From the NCBI RefSeq assembly GCF_963966145.1, contig NC_091055.1, positions 7,192,001 to 7,256,000 of the forward strand: 64,000 bases of DNA. Direction: 5' to 3'. Below the pieces are notes generated by a model that made no database searches, had not been told where the DNA came from, and saw nothing but the letters and a program-made list of their open reading frames with translations. This document shows positions 35,340 through 47,501 of this stretch, piece after piece; the stretch's first letter is position 1; every line of letters begins with the position of its first letter. The position numbers and the translations under genes are program-made. This stretch comes from Tenebrio molitor (lineage: Eukaryota > Arthropoda > Insecta > Coleoptera > Tenebrionidae).

Positions 35340-38300
35340 TTTAAAGACTAGTTTTACATGTTGTAACTGTCTAATAAAGCTGACACTTACTGAATGTAGC
35401 TATGCCACTATGCCACTCTACAACCTGAGCTCTTTGATGCAAATTAGTAACTTTCAGTAAACAATAATGCGCCGTAAGCCAGCCATTTTGATAAATTAAT
35501 GCACTGAACACGCGAGTTAACGAGTTAACTTATTGCAGCTATTTATTAAATGGTTTGAATTTGGTTGGGCTGTAAACACATATGTATAGGATACATACGC
35601 GATTTGCCCAATCTGTGCAAAGATGTACACCCGGGATACATCCCTCGCAACTTTAAGTCATTAGCCAGCAGTTAATTTTGGCAGCATTTGAAATGATATT
35701 GTGTTAGTATATATTATAGAGTTAGTAACTCCGTGCGGTAAAAGCTTGATGGTGGAGAAGTTTATTAGAGCCATTTAAGTACCACACCTTCCGGGAGGGA
35801 CAATCTTACATAAGTGCAATAAAAATTATGACACTTGGGTGTCTAAATCGGCAGGCTGAATTTTATTCAAGACATGGTGCATTTTTACTTGTTTCAATGT
35901 GGTGAGTCCTGCATGCAATTTACGACAGGTGTCTCTCTTCTATCCCACTTCTGGCTCCAAAAGTTACGAATAAATATAAAATTAAGCTTAACAGACGTGT
36001 ACACTTACCTACATTTGTCGGGCGCGCAACTTTGAACAACTTACTGAGAATTATGAGTATTATTTCTTAAGTTAAAGCTTCTTATTTTGAAATTACGAGT
36101 GCAATGAAAGTTTTAATTCGTGTTCAAAAGAAAGGGCCATAACCGTTCCTGAGTTTTAAGTTGTAATGAAACGATCGTATTTTTGTCGGGAACTCGAAAG
36201 GGTTTTGTTAGTGGAGTCAACAGTAGAGACTAGACAGCTGTTAAGCCGGTCGAAATGAGTGAAATGACTTTACTTTCTAAAATAAGTATCTCGTCATACG
36301 ATATGGTTAATAAATGTATTTTTCTGTTGGCAGATTCGTTTTTACAAGGCAAATGGTGTCGCTTCCGTGTGGAAGTGGGTAAAGTTACACATAGCGTCGG
36401 GACTTGTTATGTGTCAACCGTTTCGTGACTTATAACCGGTGACGTGTTGCGCCATCTGTATTTCCAGTTATCTATCATAAAACCATCTCCAATTATTGTT
36501 TACGAAACTTTAACCCTAATTACCTCAACCGAACTTCGCCGCCCATATTTCACACAATTGTAATTCTAAATATAAGAAATTTATTGCTCATTAAGCCTAA
36601 GTTATACCTGTGGACGTTAATAAATTTAACACCCTGGGAAAGTCATATTTTTAACTAATTACGTTTTTTGCGGATAGCTCCAGAAATTGATTTTTTATCT
36701 ACTGCGCTACAAATTCATTTTTATTTTTCTTCTCAAAGGGGTTGAATCATCTATTCTACAAGAAAAGGGCCTTTAATTTCAATAAATGAAAAAATTAAAT
36801 GAAGAAGAAACAATAAAGAAAGGGCCCATCGCTATTTCTTTTGAATTTAGTTATGTTGACGTTAAGGATCTACGTCTCAAATTAGTGTTCTAGAGTGAGA
36901 AAGTACATTATCTTCTTAAATGAGGAATCAAATGCGAAGGAAAATGATGTGTGTTAGAAATGGTGAAAACCTTTGCTTAAATTCGACAATAAACAGAAAA
37001 TGCATAAAACTAAATTCAAATACTGGGTAATTTTGTTTTGGTTTAGCCCCATTTTTATTATTTCAATAATCCAAGAACGAAATGAAATAACAGTTTCGAA
37101 AGCTCATAAGAAACTTTATGGTCTAAGAGATAATTTTAGTTATGTCTGTATCTCTGGTCGCGCAGATTGTTCTTCTTTTAAGGTCTCTAAGGTTTTACGA
37201 TTATTTTATGACGTACTAGACTCAACTGTCAGATATTGATTATTAATATTCTTTTAAACGAATATGAAATCGATACGTAATAGAAGAAGTGATGTGTGGA
37301 AAGAATTGCAAATACTTTTATTCAAAATTTGCTTTGTTTTAATTGACACAACAATTAATTCGACATCGGTTGAGCCAGTGACTAACACGATTAAGCGTGT
37401 GGCGGAAAAATTTGTTCCGAAAATTAAGCAATAAAGCTAAACTAAGCCAGAAGAATAATTAAGGCCGCATAAAAAAAGACAATGAGATGGAAAAGAATAT
37501 TTTCCTGAAACGTGAAAGTCAAGAACGCTGAAGTTTTCAGACGAGAGAAAATCGATGAGCTGTCGGTTTATTAAATCATGCCATAATACAAATCTTATTA
37601 AAGCAATTTGCATGCAAATGGTATTGGTAGATAAACAATTCGTTTTATTGGAGCAATTTTTACTGTTTCGTTTCCATTAATATGATGGAAAACTTGAGGT
37701 TACGGCAACAGGCGAGACGAGCTATCGGTACATTTAATAATTTTAGCTGACATATACGGATATATGCGCATTGTTTCACATAGCATTTTTAATTTAGAAA
37801 AAAAGTGACTCGTGAAGAATGCGGACGTATTATTTGACGACGGTGTGTTCATATTTGTCTACCAGAAAAGCTTTCGAGTAAACAGGCAATATAAATGTTT
37901 GAAAAGAAACATTTCTGATACGATTCCAGGTTCACGATATTAACCGAAAATATATTATTTGTTATGTGCTGCACTAAAGCAAAAAAAAAATCCTGCCTAC
38001 AATGTAATAACGTACGGTCGTTCAATGTTTTCAATTACTGTATGCAGACTGAAAAAGGATGAAAAATGAAAGGATTTTATTTTAGTACGAGTATATTGAA
38101 CAAGAATACTTTGGTGTTGGCAATATTTTTCCACCGGAGGAAATTTCTACGGTGCTTAAAAATACTCACTTGTTAAATCTCCAAGATGGCGACTGCCTTA
38201 ATCTTGAACTCAACCACTGTTTCATTTCTGTAATAATGCGGCTAGGAGGAAGCCATCGACCTTGCCCAGTTACTAAACAAGATACATCCACAAGAAGTCC

Positions 38301-39188
38301 AGGAAGTACGTTTGTTACACGCAGCTTTACTAAAACGGAGCTTCTACACGAACAAAATGATTAGCTGGAGTTTCCACTCACATGCTCGATAATTGTTTTT
38401 TATGCCTTTCTTTGTCGACCACTCAGGCTATTAAGCATCTACATCGAAGGAAAGAAAGAAGCTTGGCGAGTATAAAACCGTCATAGTTTGTGGTGCAGTG
38501 TACGTGTTGCACCGCTCAAGAAAACTCCCTTCAGATTAATTTCCTCAGATCGTGTTCTGATGTCTGACATCTTCAAGGAATCGGAAAATTGCATACTCTT
38601 CTAAATTTCTATCGAATTGCTAAACTAACAGACACTGCCGTCAAAATGAATTATACCAATTTATTAAATTGCTGGAGATTTTTCAAGCCAGTGCTCAAAC
38701 AATAATCTTGTTATCAGACACAAAACGTTATTGCATATTTGTAATTTCGCTAAAAAAATAACAATGCTCTACTCGTCGCAACAAAATGCATTTAAAAAAT
38801 AATTATGGACTGCGGTGGTGATCACCACACCATGTGTTATTCATTTCACTATGATTGATGAATTTCTGTAGTTCCGTTTCCGAATACACGGTTTAAAATG
38901 AATAAACTATTGTTACCATACGTATGACTCGTACAAAATAAATTTTTAGATTTTGAATCCACATTTAAAACTAGACGCCAAAAAGGCTTGCCACGTTTAC
39001 ATTTCCACAAATAATTTTTTTGAACATTTTCACCACACTATACATAATTCTATTCTCAATTATTTTGTTCTATATTTATCGTTATCAATGTGTTAAAAAT
39101 TAACATATTTAGTTGACAAAAATAATGATCCCCTTTAAATTCTTCATATCTTCGAAAATAACGTTTTAATATTATATATTATATAATA
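35340..39188. other. Long AT-rich non-coding stretch
   Basis: No gene is supported. Short ATG frames near 35874, 36309 and 38152 and the 88-codon frame at 36973-37239 have no domains. A TATAAAA at 38471-38477 has no convincing reading frame below it. Confidence 0.4.
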
Positions 39189-39587
39189 TACAGGGTGTAT
39201 CTGAAATACGTGTGTTAATTGTAACCAGTGGAAGAACTGGCAAATTTATAAAACTTTTCTATATAACATTTTGCAAAATTCGCAAAAGTTTTCCAAGATT
39301 TTTTGCCCCCAAACGAGTCGTTTTCTAACTTTTTGTAACCATGAAAATTTTAATTATTTATTTTTTTCTATAACAATGTAACCCTTTTGACAAGGCTCCG
39401 TTTCTACCGCAACAGAAAATTTTCGCCGTTACCCATTGGTGGGTATACATTTTGATGGCTACTTTATTCTAAATTTTAAATAAATTTGTAACGCTTTTTT
39501 GTAAAAAATTCAAAAAGAAAAATCGTTTCACTTAACAAGATCTGCTACGCGTTAAAATTAACACATGCATTTTAAATACACCCTCTA
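39189..39587. mobile_element. MITE of the TACAGGGTGTAT family (copy 2)
   Basis: It starts TACAGGGTGTATCTGAAATA and ends with the inverted AAATACACCCTCTA. Its interior is the reverse complement of the copy at 9431-9734, so the two lie in opposite orientation. It is flanked by ATAATATA-type sequence on both sides, consistent with insertion in an AT-rich target. Confidence 0.85.
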
Positions 39588-39597
39588 TAATATAATA

Positions 39598-39675
39598 TAC
39601 AGGGTGTATCCGAAATACGTATGTTAATTTTAACTCGCTAATTCATTTAACCACGTATTTCAAATACACTCTGTA
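39598..39675. mobile_element. Short internally deleted MITE of the same family (78 bp)
   Basis: It starts TACAGGGTGTATCCGAAATA and ends AAATACACTCTGTA. Only the two ends remain, joined with little between them. It lies 10 bp after the preceding element in a near-tandem arrangement. Confidence 0.75.
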
Positions 39676-41406
39676 TAATTAATATACATAAATTTGTTTT
39701 AACGAAATAATATGATAGAACCAAAGATAATACTCGTAGTTTATTTGGATGCATTCAAAACATTTTTTAATTCAGAATCACTGAATACATTTTTTTTAAT
39801 ATACCATATTTTTGTTACCAAATGTTTTACGTTGAAAAGGTCTCCTTCAAGTCTGTAATTTTTTATGTTAACCAAATGTGTATAACAAAAACAAAATTGC
39901 AAAATCTATGTACATTTATAACAGAAAAGCACAAATATTAAATGTAAATTATTTTTTGCAGAAATTAAAAAATAAATCCGCTTATTATTTGATTCAAGTG
40001 AAAGTACCGTATCCCACAGTAGGTAGTATCTAGTAAAATCATTTCTTCTGGTAATTGGTATATTTATAGTATTTATCATTTTTTTAAATCAGATCAATGA
40101 GTCGTCGTTAAATATTTCAGAAATTAGTATCTTTGTAATAGTTTTCTGATTGTATTTCAATGTGTATTAATTCACCTAAATAAAGTAAAATATTATTGTA
40201 ATTTTTTTAGTCCTACACGTAATATTGTTTGGAAATGACAGTGGATACAGCTCGTACAATAAATAATCCAACCCAATTCCATTTTTGAAAATTCCCACGG
40301 CTATTCAAAAGGCGAGACGAAATTGCTATATTACTAAAAAATCTATTTTGCTGCTGGCGCGTTGTTTTGCTTCAAATAAAACAATTTGCTAGTCTGCTAA
40401 AGCTGATTATGGCGCTATATTTTTCGGTGATTGCAACGAAATCTCAAGACATTAAAATTGGATGTCGCTTCTAAAATTGCGTAGGATGGGCCGACAAGGT
40501 TCTAAGTTGAAGCGTAGTTGCACCTGAAATTATGAAATCATATTCGGTCCTTCTGTAGAAGGGGATGTGATTGGATAGGGAGGTAATTGTGTTTTCACAC
40601 TCGGCCTGTGTTCTCTTCTCTTATCATGCCCTTCTCCTTGACTTCGCTCGACCGATAACGTTATTCGTTCCTAATGCCAACTCTATTCTTACTGCAAACA
40701 ATATATTCATAGGTTATTCGGCTTTTGTTAGAAAAACTTTATGTTTGGACAATCTTCCGAATCCGTTAACACTAACTTCACATCACTGACTAACTTGCTC
40801 CATTTAGAACGAATTTTATGGCGCTTTCTTGACCTGCCATTTGTCAAACTAGTCCTCAGGGTCAATTCGCGGGATCCACCGAATGTATTATTTTACATAG
40901 TTTAAACCGAAGGGCGGCGATCAGACCTCGCACCAAGTGCCAGGACAGCGTCCCATAATTTACTTGGCAATTTAACACAGAAATAAATTTTTTATCGACC
41001 ATCTATTCCACTGTTTTACAATATTTTACGGCAAACATAAAAACGCAAGTGTGATCATATTTTATGATATCTTCAAAGATCGAGTTCAATGTAAATCAGT
41101 TTGAAGATTTAATACCTCTGTCATATCTGACTTCTCCAAAACTACAGCCAAATACAACATATTTATTTAATGTTGTTTCTAGTTTCACACTTTCATATTA
41201 GCCATTTTTGGTGAACATACTGTACTGGGCGTGGAAAGCATTCTCAACGTTCCATCGAGCATTTCCCGTAACTTTTCTATACGATTATATCTGGCAACTC
41301 ACGTTTAATATATTATTTATTATATTTATTATATATTTTTATTAATATATAATAATCATTTAATCATTACTAAGAATGAGCAGAAAAGTCCACTTGGAAA
41401 GCATTT
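39676..41406. other. AT-rich non-coding stretch
   Basis: No gene. An extreme AT tract (TATT/TTTA repeats) lies at about 41311-41358. The frame at 40571-40789 has no recognisable domain. Confidence 0.4.
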
Positions 41407-41412
41407 TTTATT
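41407..41412 (-). terminator. Poly(A) signal AATAAA overlapping the stop codon of the Ly6-like gene
   Basis: On the minus strand the sequence reads TGAATAAA, so the AATAAA shares a base with the TGA stop. The 3' UTR would be very short, about 15-30 bases. Confidence 0.6.
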
Positions 41413-41908
41413 CAAGCATTACATTTGTCATTTGTACACTCATTACACGTCACACTGTTAATTGGTGCCTTCAACGTTGTTTCTAATCGCAATTTTACAT
41501 CTTCCTGTAGTGCTGGGCACTTGCCAGCTGGTATGCAACCTTTGACCCACATTTTGGCAAAGTCTAAAATTCAGTAGTGTTAAAATTTGCATTTTTCGAC
41601 AAAGCTACGCGAGATTACCTGTATTAATTGTTACAGTGAAGCAGCGAAAAACAATATTTGGTCTTATTCTTCTCCCACCATGTCCTTGTGCCTCCATCAT
41701 ATCTTTTATATAGACCTCACAGTCTTCTGGGTGAGGAGTTAATCCGCTATAATCGCGTTCTGATATGTTTTGTCCGTCAGTTACGTAACATTTTAGACCG
41801 AGAGCTGCAATTACGAAAAGAACGAGTATTTAGACTATTCACTTAAAAAGAATTACCAAATTGCACATAACACAAAGCCAAGACTATCACAGCACAATAC
41901 TTCAACAT
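41412..41908 (-). CDS. Secreted Ly6/uPAR-type three-finger protein (129 aa, three exons)
   Basis: Exon 1 (41908-41857) encodes the signal peptide MLKYCAVIVLALCYVQF and ends G|GTAATT. Exon 2 (41804-41619) follows ATTGCAG and ends ACAG|GTAATC. Exon 3 (41563-41412) follows ATTTTAG and ends NDKCNA-TGA. Introns are 52 and 55 bp, both phase 1. The mature protein begins LKCYV, as Ly6 proteins do, and ends TCNECTNDKCN, the diagnostic Ly6 C-terminal finger. It has eight cysteines at residues 23, 46, 72, 89, 95, 119, 122 and 127. The usual second cysteine of the CYxC start is replaced (CYVT), consistent with loss of one non-core disulfide pair; this pairing is inferred. An N-glycosylation sequon (NIS) is at residue 30. 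There is no hydrophobic GPI tail, so the product is probably soluble and secreted. The ligand and role are unknown. It lies inside the putative giant intron on the same strand as the host gene. Confidence 0.85.
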
Positions 41909-44900
41909 CGTGACTGTACTGAGAATTAACTACACTACACTATTAAAATTGTTGATTGTTTTATTTATCATCATGGGTTATCTTGTACCAAGCAAAATGA
42001 TTACTTAAAAGACGACCTAGTGGTTTAAATAATAACAACTTTAAAACTGATATTAGGTCAATCTGGTCAAGAGATTTGTTAAACCAGTAAACAAATACAA
42101 ATAAAATTCTTTGAAACTGGACTTATGGAAGAATTAAATTTCTTTCTCTTATGTCGTTTACATTTCCTAATTTTCTCGATGTATTAAATTTAACCAGCTG
42201 TAGATCGGCAACTTCAACCTCACAATTTTTCAATATGAAAGGCACATTCCTGTGCAGGAATTATTACAACATCTGTACAAAACTAGGGTATTTGGATAGT
42301 TTGAAACTGTTTTGCATTCTCAGATTACAAATTTATTTAGATCGTGAAATAAGTCAACCCTCTATTATAATATTTGTTTTTTGTTAGTAATTGCAGCAAA
42401 TTAATGACTCAATTTATCTTCAACCACAATGTTTGAAGGAGAAAGGTTCATGAATTATTATTTGTTTTGTGTTTGGTAAAACTAAGCACCAACGTAGCAA
42501 TAAATTGTATAAGATTTGAATGTTCAAACAAACTTTCCTTGGTCAGTGAGTACTTATACTCTCAGTATGATTTACAGAAATGCTGTGGTGAAAACTATTC
42601 AACTGTAGGAACCCTAGTTTGTAGTTTGACGTGAGTTTGGTGATAGAGATGTCATGACCCACTAATAAAAATACGTTATTTTCTTCTGGAAGAGAATTTT
42701 TATTTTGATTATCTAATGTGTGTGCTCACAGTTTGAGTGAAAATAACCGCTACAAATACATTATGGGAAAATAAAAAAAAAACTTTATGATGTCTGTACT
42801 AATAAGAAAATTAGAGGATGTGATGTGGAAAGTTTTCTGATAAGTGTGATAAAATTCGTTAGAACAACAAACGAGAGGCGACACTTACTTAATACATAAC
42901 TGCTAGGAAAAGTTTGCTCTATTTGGTGTACTTCTGATAAAATAATTTTTGTCAGTTAGAGTTAAAATATATATTTTTTAATACTTTGAATGTGTTTCGT
43001 TAATATACATAATAAAATTAACGTAAAACTAAATTTTAGCTTTACAAATGACTTTACACAAATTGGTGAAATAAAACAATTTATTAATATCTGCCATCAA
43101 GAACAAGAAATTGGAGTCAGGGACTTGTCATCAAGCGGTTAATTTGCAGGACCTAACTCAAACCAGCTAGAGCTGAGAAACTAATGCTTTGAATGAAGCT
43201 CGGATTAAACCTTGCAGCTGCAAAATATTCACAACTTTAAAATAATGTGCACAACAAATTTATTATTTATAAACGAGATGTATGAAATGTGTTTAAAAGT
43301 GTTTTTCAGGAAACGAAACGATATTTCGTAATTTTATTGATCCACGTGAATCCCCCACATCACAGCTTCTATTGTTTTTAAATATCAAAGTCTTCAGATA
43401 ATCCTCGGGATAAAACAAACATCTTTCCAAGGAGCAAATTCTCAGTGTTGACACTACACCGACTCTATCACTTTTTTATCAAAATCGTATGAAAATTTTT
43501 AATACAATTTTCCTCATTCCTTCAGCTTCTATTAGAATTCTATTGGAACGTTTTTATTTAGATTTCATCCGGCTCATGATCTAACGTTAAAATTAACTTT
43601 TGTTTTTGCTTACGTTCAAGAAAATTGAATTTTATGTAAAACACCAATTTCACAACTTTTCAATTCCCAAACGCGCATCTTTTATCCGCGATTGTATATC
43701 GTGTGTGGAATACATACAATAAATACACACAATGCTATTTTGAATAATGGCATACTCCTTCGTTTTTTCTACACGAAAATTAAATGAAAACGTAAAGCCG
43801 TATTTAAAAAAAAAATATGGCAAATTTAGAGACACTCATTGGAAATTGCTACGTTAGTAAATATAGTAAAGTTGATAAAATAAATAAAATATCTCTGAAA
43901 GCTAATTAGGTAGTGCCATAAATCGTCTTGTATAGAAAACTCTGTTGTAGTCCGTGATTCGTGAGGTAAATGAGGTTCTAGCCACGTTTTATATTATCGT
44001 TTTATCGTGATATATAACGTACTTAAATCATCCCCATCATTTAGTAGTAACTTTGAATTGCAAATTGCACTTTTTCTTTTATTTTAGCAAACGACTAGCA
44101 ATAAATTTTTTAGCGATAACCGAACAATTGTTCACTTTGCCAAAATTCATTTTACACCAAACGTTCAGGCTTAACTAGCAATTTTTTCAACGTTAAATGG
44201 TTTAAATTAAACTGCAAAATTACCTCAAGTATAATTTTATTACAACGAAAACGTTTAAAATAAGCAGACGCTGTTTATATTGCGAGTTTATTAAAATTGT
44301 GTTTTATTAACTAGACTAATTTTCTTTCCGCTCAAAGGACAAGACTAGTTGTCGGGCGCTCATGAAAAATATTTTTAATTAAGACACGCTTCAGTAACCT
44401 CCCATTTTAATAATGTGATTCGCTAAATCAATGCTTAAAATAATTTACTGGACAATTAAAACGTTGCTAGATTAGTGTTGATGAGTAAGAAACTTCCAGA
44501 TCGAACTACAGTGGGTGCAAAGCAATGCATCTTCATAAAACGCCATTAGGAAATTATGCCATCTGTATAAAGCCTCGACTGCCAACAAAATAAATTATCT
44601 TTTTTTACGGTGAAATTTTTCTAAAACATCAGACGCAATCTGATCTTATAATGAATAACTTTTTGCTTCAGTTGAAGCTAATTAATGAATTGTTTTGAAA
44701 TAAGGCTTCTCGTAATTAATTAAAAAATACAAATTTACGGCTCACTGAAACTCAAACAATATTATGAAAACAAGCTAGGATCAAGTAAAATTTTCTTACA
44801 TTTAATCACAGTAAATATTATTATTGATCTTAAACCTTTTATTTATTATATCATTTAGCCGAATAACAAGTTTAATTTAATATCTAATTTAGATTTTATT

Positions 44901-47291
44901 TGCATTTATACAATGGTAATTTTAAATCTTGGCACCACAAATGACAATAAAGAAATATTTTCATTTTCTAAGCAGAGAAAAAAAAAACCGTGTATAGATA
45001 AACAATGCCAAACCTGACAATAGAGTTGCATAAATCGTTTTCTTCTTCAATGAGGTCTCCACAATACAAAATTATTGAAAATTCAAAAATTGTATAAAAG
45101 CAAATCGATTGAATTAGTTTTCTCTTTTACCGCGATTTATCATCCTTCAGTGGCTGCATGGAGTGTTTTCTCTTGTGAATTATTAGTTAGTAGTGAAAAT
45201 AGTAAAAATAGGACGGTGTAGTTTCAGTTACTTTCCTCTTCCATTCTACCACGTGATGAACGATAACAAATAATAAAATCATTTCTATAGATCCCGCCAT
45301 TGAAACTGAACTTCCCGGAATAGTTATGGCAGTAATTAATTTTGTCCTAGAGTGCAATTTACATATCGAACTGCTATTCCAAAATTTGACTTTTATCTTC
45401 GGCCCCGAATAAGTCACTTTTATGAGTAGTCTTAAAAATAAAAAAAGATTGAATAAACTGAATGCTTAAAAAAATGCAAATACCTGCATTGCGAACCTGC
45501 GAAAATAAGTGATTGTTGTTTAAGTACGAGTAATAATGAAGTATGGTCGGTTTTGGCAAAAGCTTTTTGTAAAATGTTTACTAAAATTGATCACTGATGG
45601 GATTCGTTGGGGATTTTACTTTTAGGTGGAATTCATTTTCATTTTGAACAATCGCTTGAAACGCTCTTGTAACAAGCGTTAAATTTGAAAATGCGTCAGC
45701 CAGCGCTCGAGGATATAATTAAATTAGGTTTTGGTGAGCTCTAGCTTTGATAAGTTTTAGTAGTTCCGGTACCAACAAACAGCTTTTCTAACAAGACATA
45801 TGGAAACAAACTGACAAGAGTGACCTCTGTGATGGTTATTGGTTAGGGTTTCTTCCGAATGGCGTCTATCCATTCAGCATCTCGCCTTAGGACGTACACA
45901 ACTTCCGCGTTTATCAGTCCATTTTAGCATCGGATGTACAGAAATATGTACTTGACATGATATATTCCAGCCATAATGTTTCGTCTATCGCGAACAAAAT
46001 ATCCCGGTGAAAAGCTGCGACTAAAATATATAATGTGCAAGTCTCGTCAGGCGCGGAGTTTTCAAACATAATGCAGATATAGAGTTAGAGTGGAACGGAG
46101 TGAAACCTTTCTGCATATGCTAATTACGCTAATACACTACAGAAACTAGAACATACTACAATGGCGGCTTTCAGGTGCATACTAATAGTTTATCTTGATA
46201 AATACCAACGTCTATCAAGACACCGTGAGTCTTGTAAAGTTGCATCTAAGATAGCCTCAGCGGAAGCAAAAACAATTACACGGCTTAAACGCGTTATGCA
46301 TTTAAAATACATGCTAAAATGTTTAATCCCTTTAGTGAATATAATCCTCAATTCCCATCTTTCCCAGAATTTCCAGAGACGGAGTCGTTCTTCCTATAAA
46401 TATGCAAAGCCTGCCAATCTTTAAATGATATTTGACTATTTCCCGAACCGCGACCTAAATATTTACCGTCAATATATGTTTCATAATAACTTCGAAAATC
46501 GCTAAATGTGTAGCCCTGAAATAGCGATCGGGACATAAATTACGTCACGTAACTTACGGAAGTCGATTCCTTATATATTTTGATAATATCCATAAAAAAA
46601 CCTTTCGTAAATTCTTAATTCTTCTTCTTAACCTTCTTTCACTATACATCGCGCGCTCGTTCCTTCAATTTTGGTGCCCAGTTGATTTTACGACAAACTA
46701 ATTAAGTAACCTGGTAGATTAATTATTTTCCGATCCGCCGATGAATTATAAAACTCAACTTCTACAACATTCTAGCACTTGACTTAGATAATTTCACCGA
46801 TTCTGAAACTCTAATAATGACGAAGTTACACATTTAATGGCACTAGATTATTGTCGCCCTGTATAAAGCAAACTTATGTGCTGAATCACGACCTAAACAG
46901 TATAACATCGGCTTTGTACTAATTTGTAAAGTTACCACCGCGTAGAGATCGACCTCAAAAGTTTAACATTGATTGGACGACTAATTAAGCAAAAATCAAC
47001 CAATCAAATTTCTGGGACAATAAGTATGCATCGATATTGTACGTGAAACGTCTCGAGCTAAATTAATATTTTAAATGGCAGCCGACGCTCGATATAAAAA
47101 TTTTGATGAGCAATACGGCACAGAAAAGCGAAATAAAAAATGTGGTATTTCGTTTTTACAACCTTTTAAATATTAATAATACAAAAAAAAATCCCATCTA
47201 TATTTTAGCATTATGTTGACCGTTCAACCACAACTGCGGTGAATCACAAAGCTCTTGTTGATTTTCAGGAGCGACGACGTAATAATGCAAA
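41909..47291. other. Long AT-rich non-coding stretch
   Basis: No second Ly6-like exon set was found next to the Ly6-like gene. Frames at 42151-42387 (plus), 45187-45417 (minus), 45374-45559 (minus), 46161-46424 (plus) and 46348-46536 (minus) were examined. The last looks somewhat protein-like (MSRSLFQGYTFSDFRSYYET) and contains splice-like signals, but it matches no family and is not called. Confidence 0.4.
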
Positions 47292-47501
47292 TATCGTATG
47301 TTCATTTAAATTTATCTTCAAAGTTGGCGTTGAAAACTCGATTGTGAACGCACCACTCGTCCGTCTACAGAGTAAAAACACAAACAACGCAAAAAGTGTG
47401 GTTAGATTTAAACAGCTGATTCCTGGTCTGTAATCCGTGGTGCGTTCACAATCGAGTCTCCAACGCCAACTTTGAGGATTAATTTAAATGAACAGCCGAT
47501 A
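47292..47501. mobile_element. Two-copy MITE family, copy B (210 bp)
   Basis: It starts TATCGTATGTTCATTTAAAT and ends ATTTAAATGAACAGCCGATA. The long inverted arms include CAAAGTTGGCGTTG and CAACGCCAACTTTG. It aligns from end to end with 35133-35339, and its arms are better preserved. Confidence 0.85.

Noticed and set aside
38471..38477. TATAAAA box
   Set aside because: The first ATG below it opens only about 14 codons and no donor follows.
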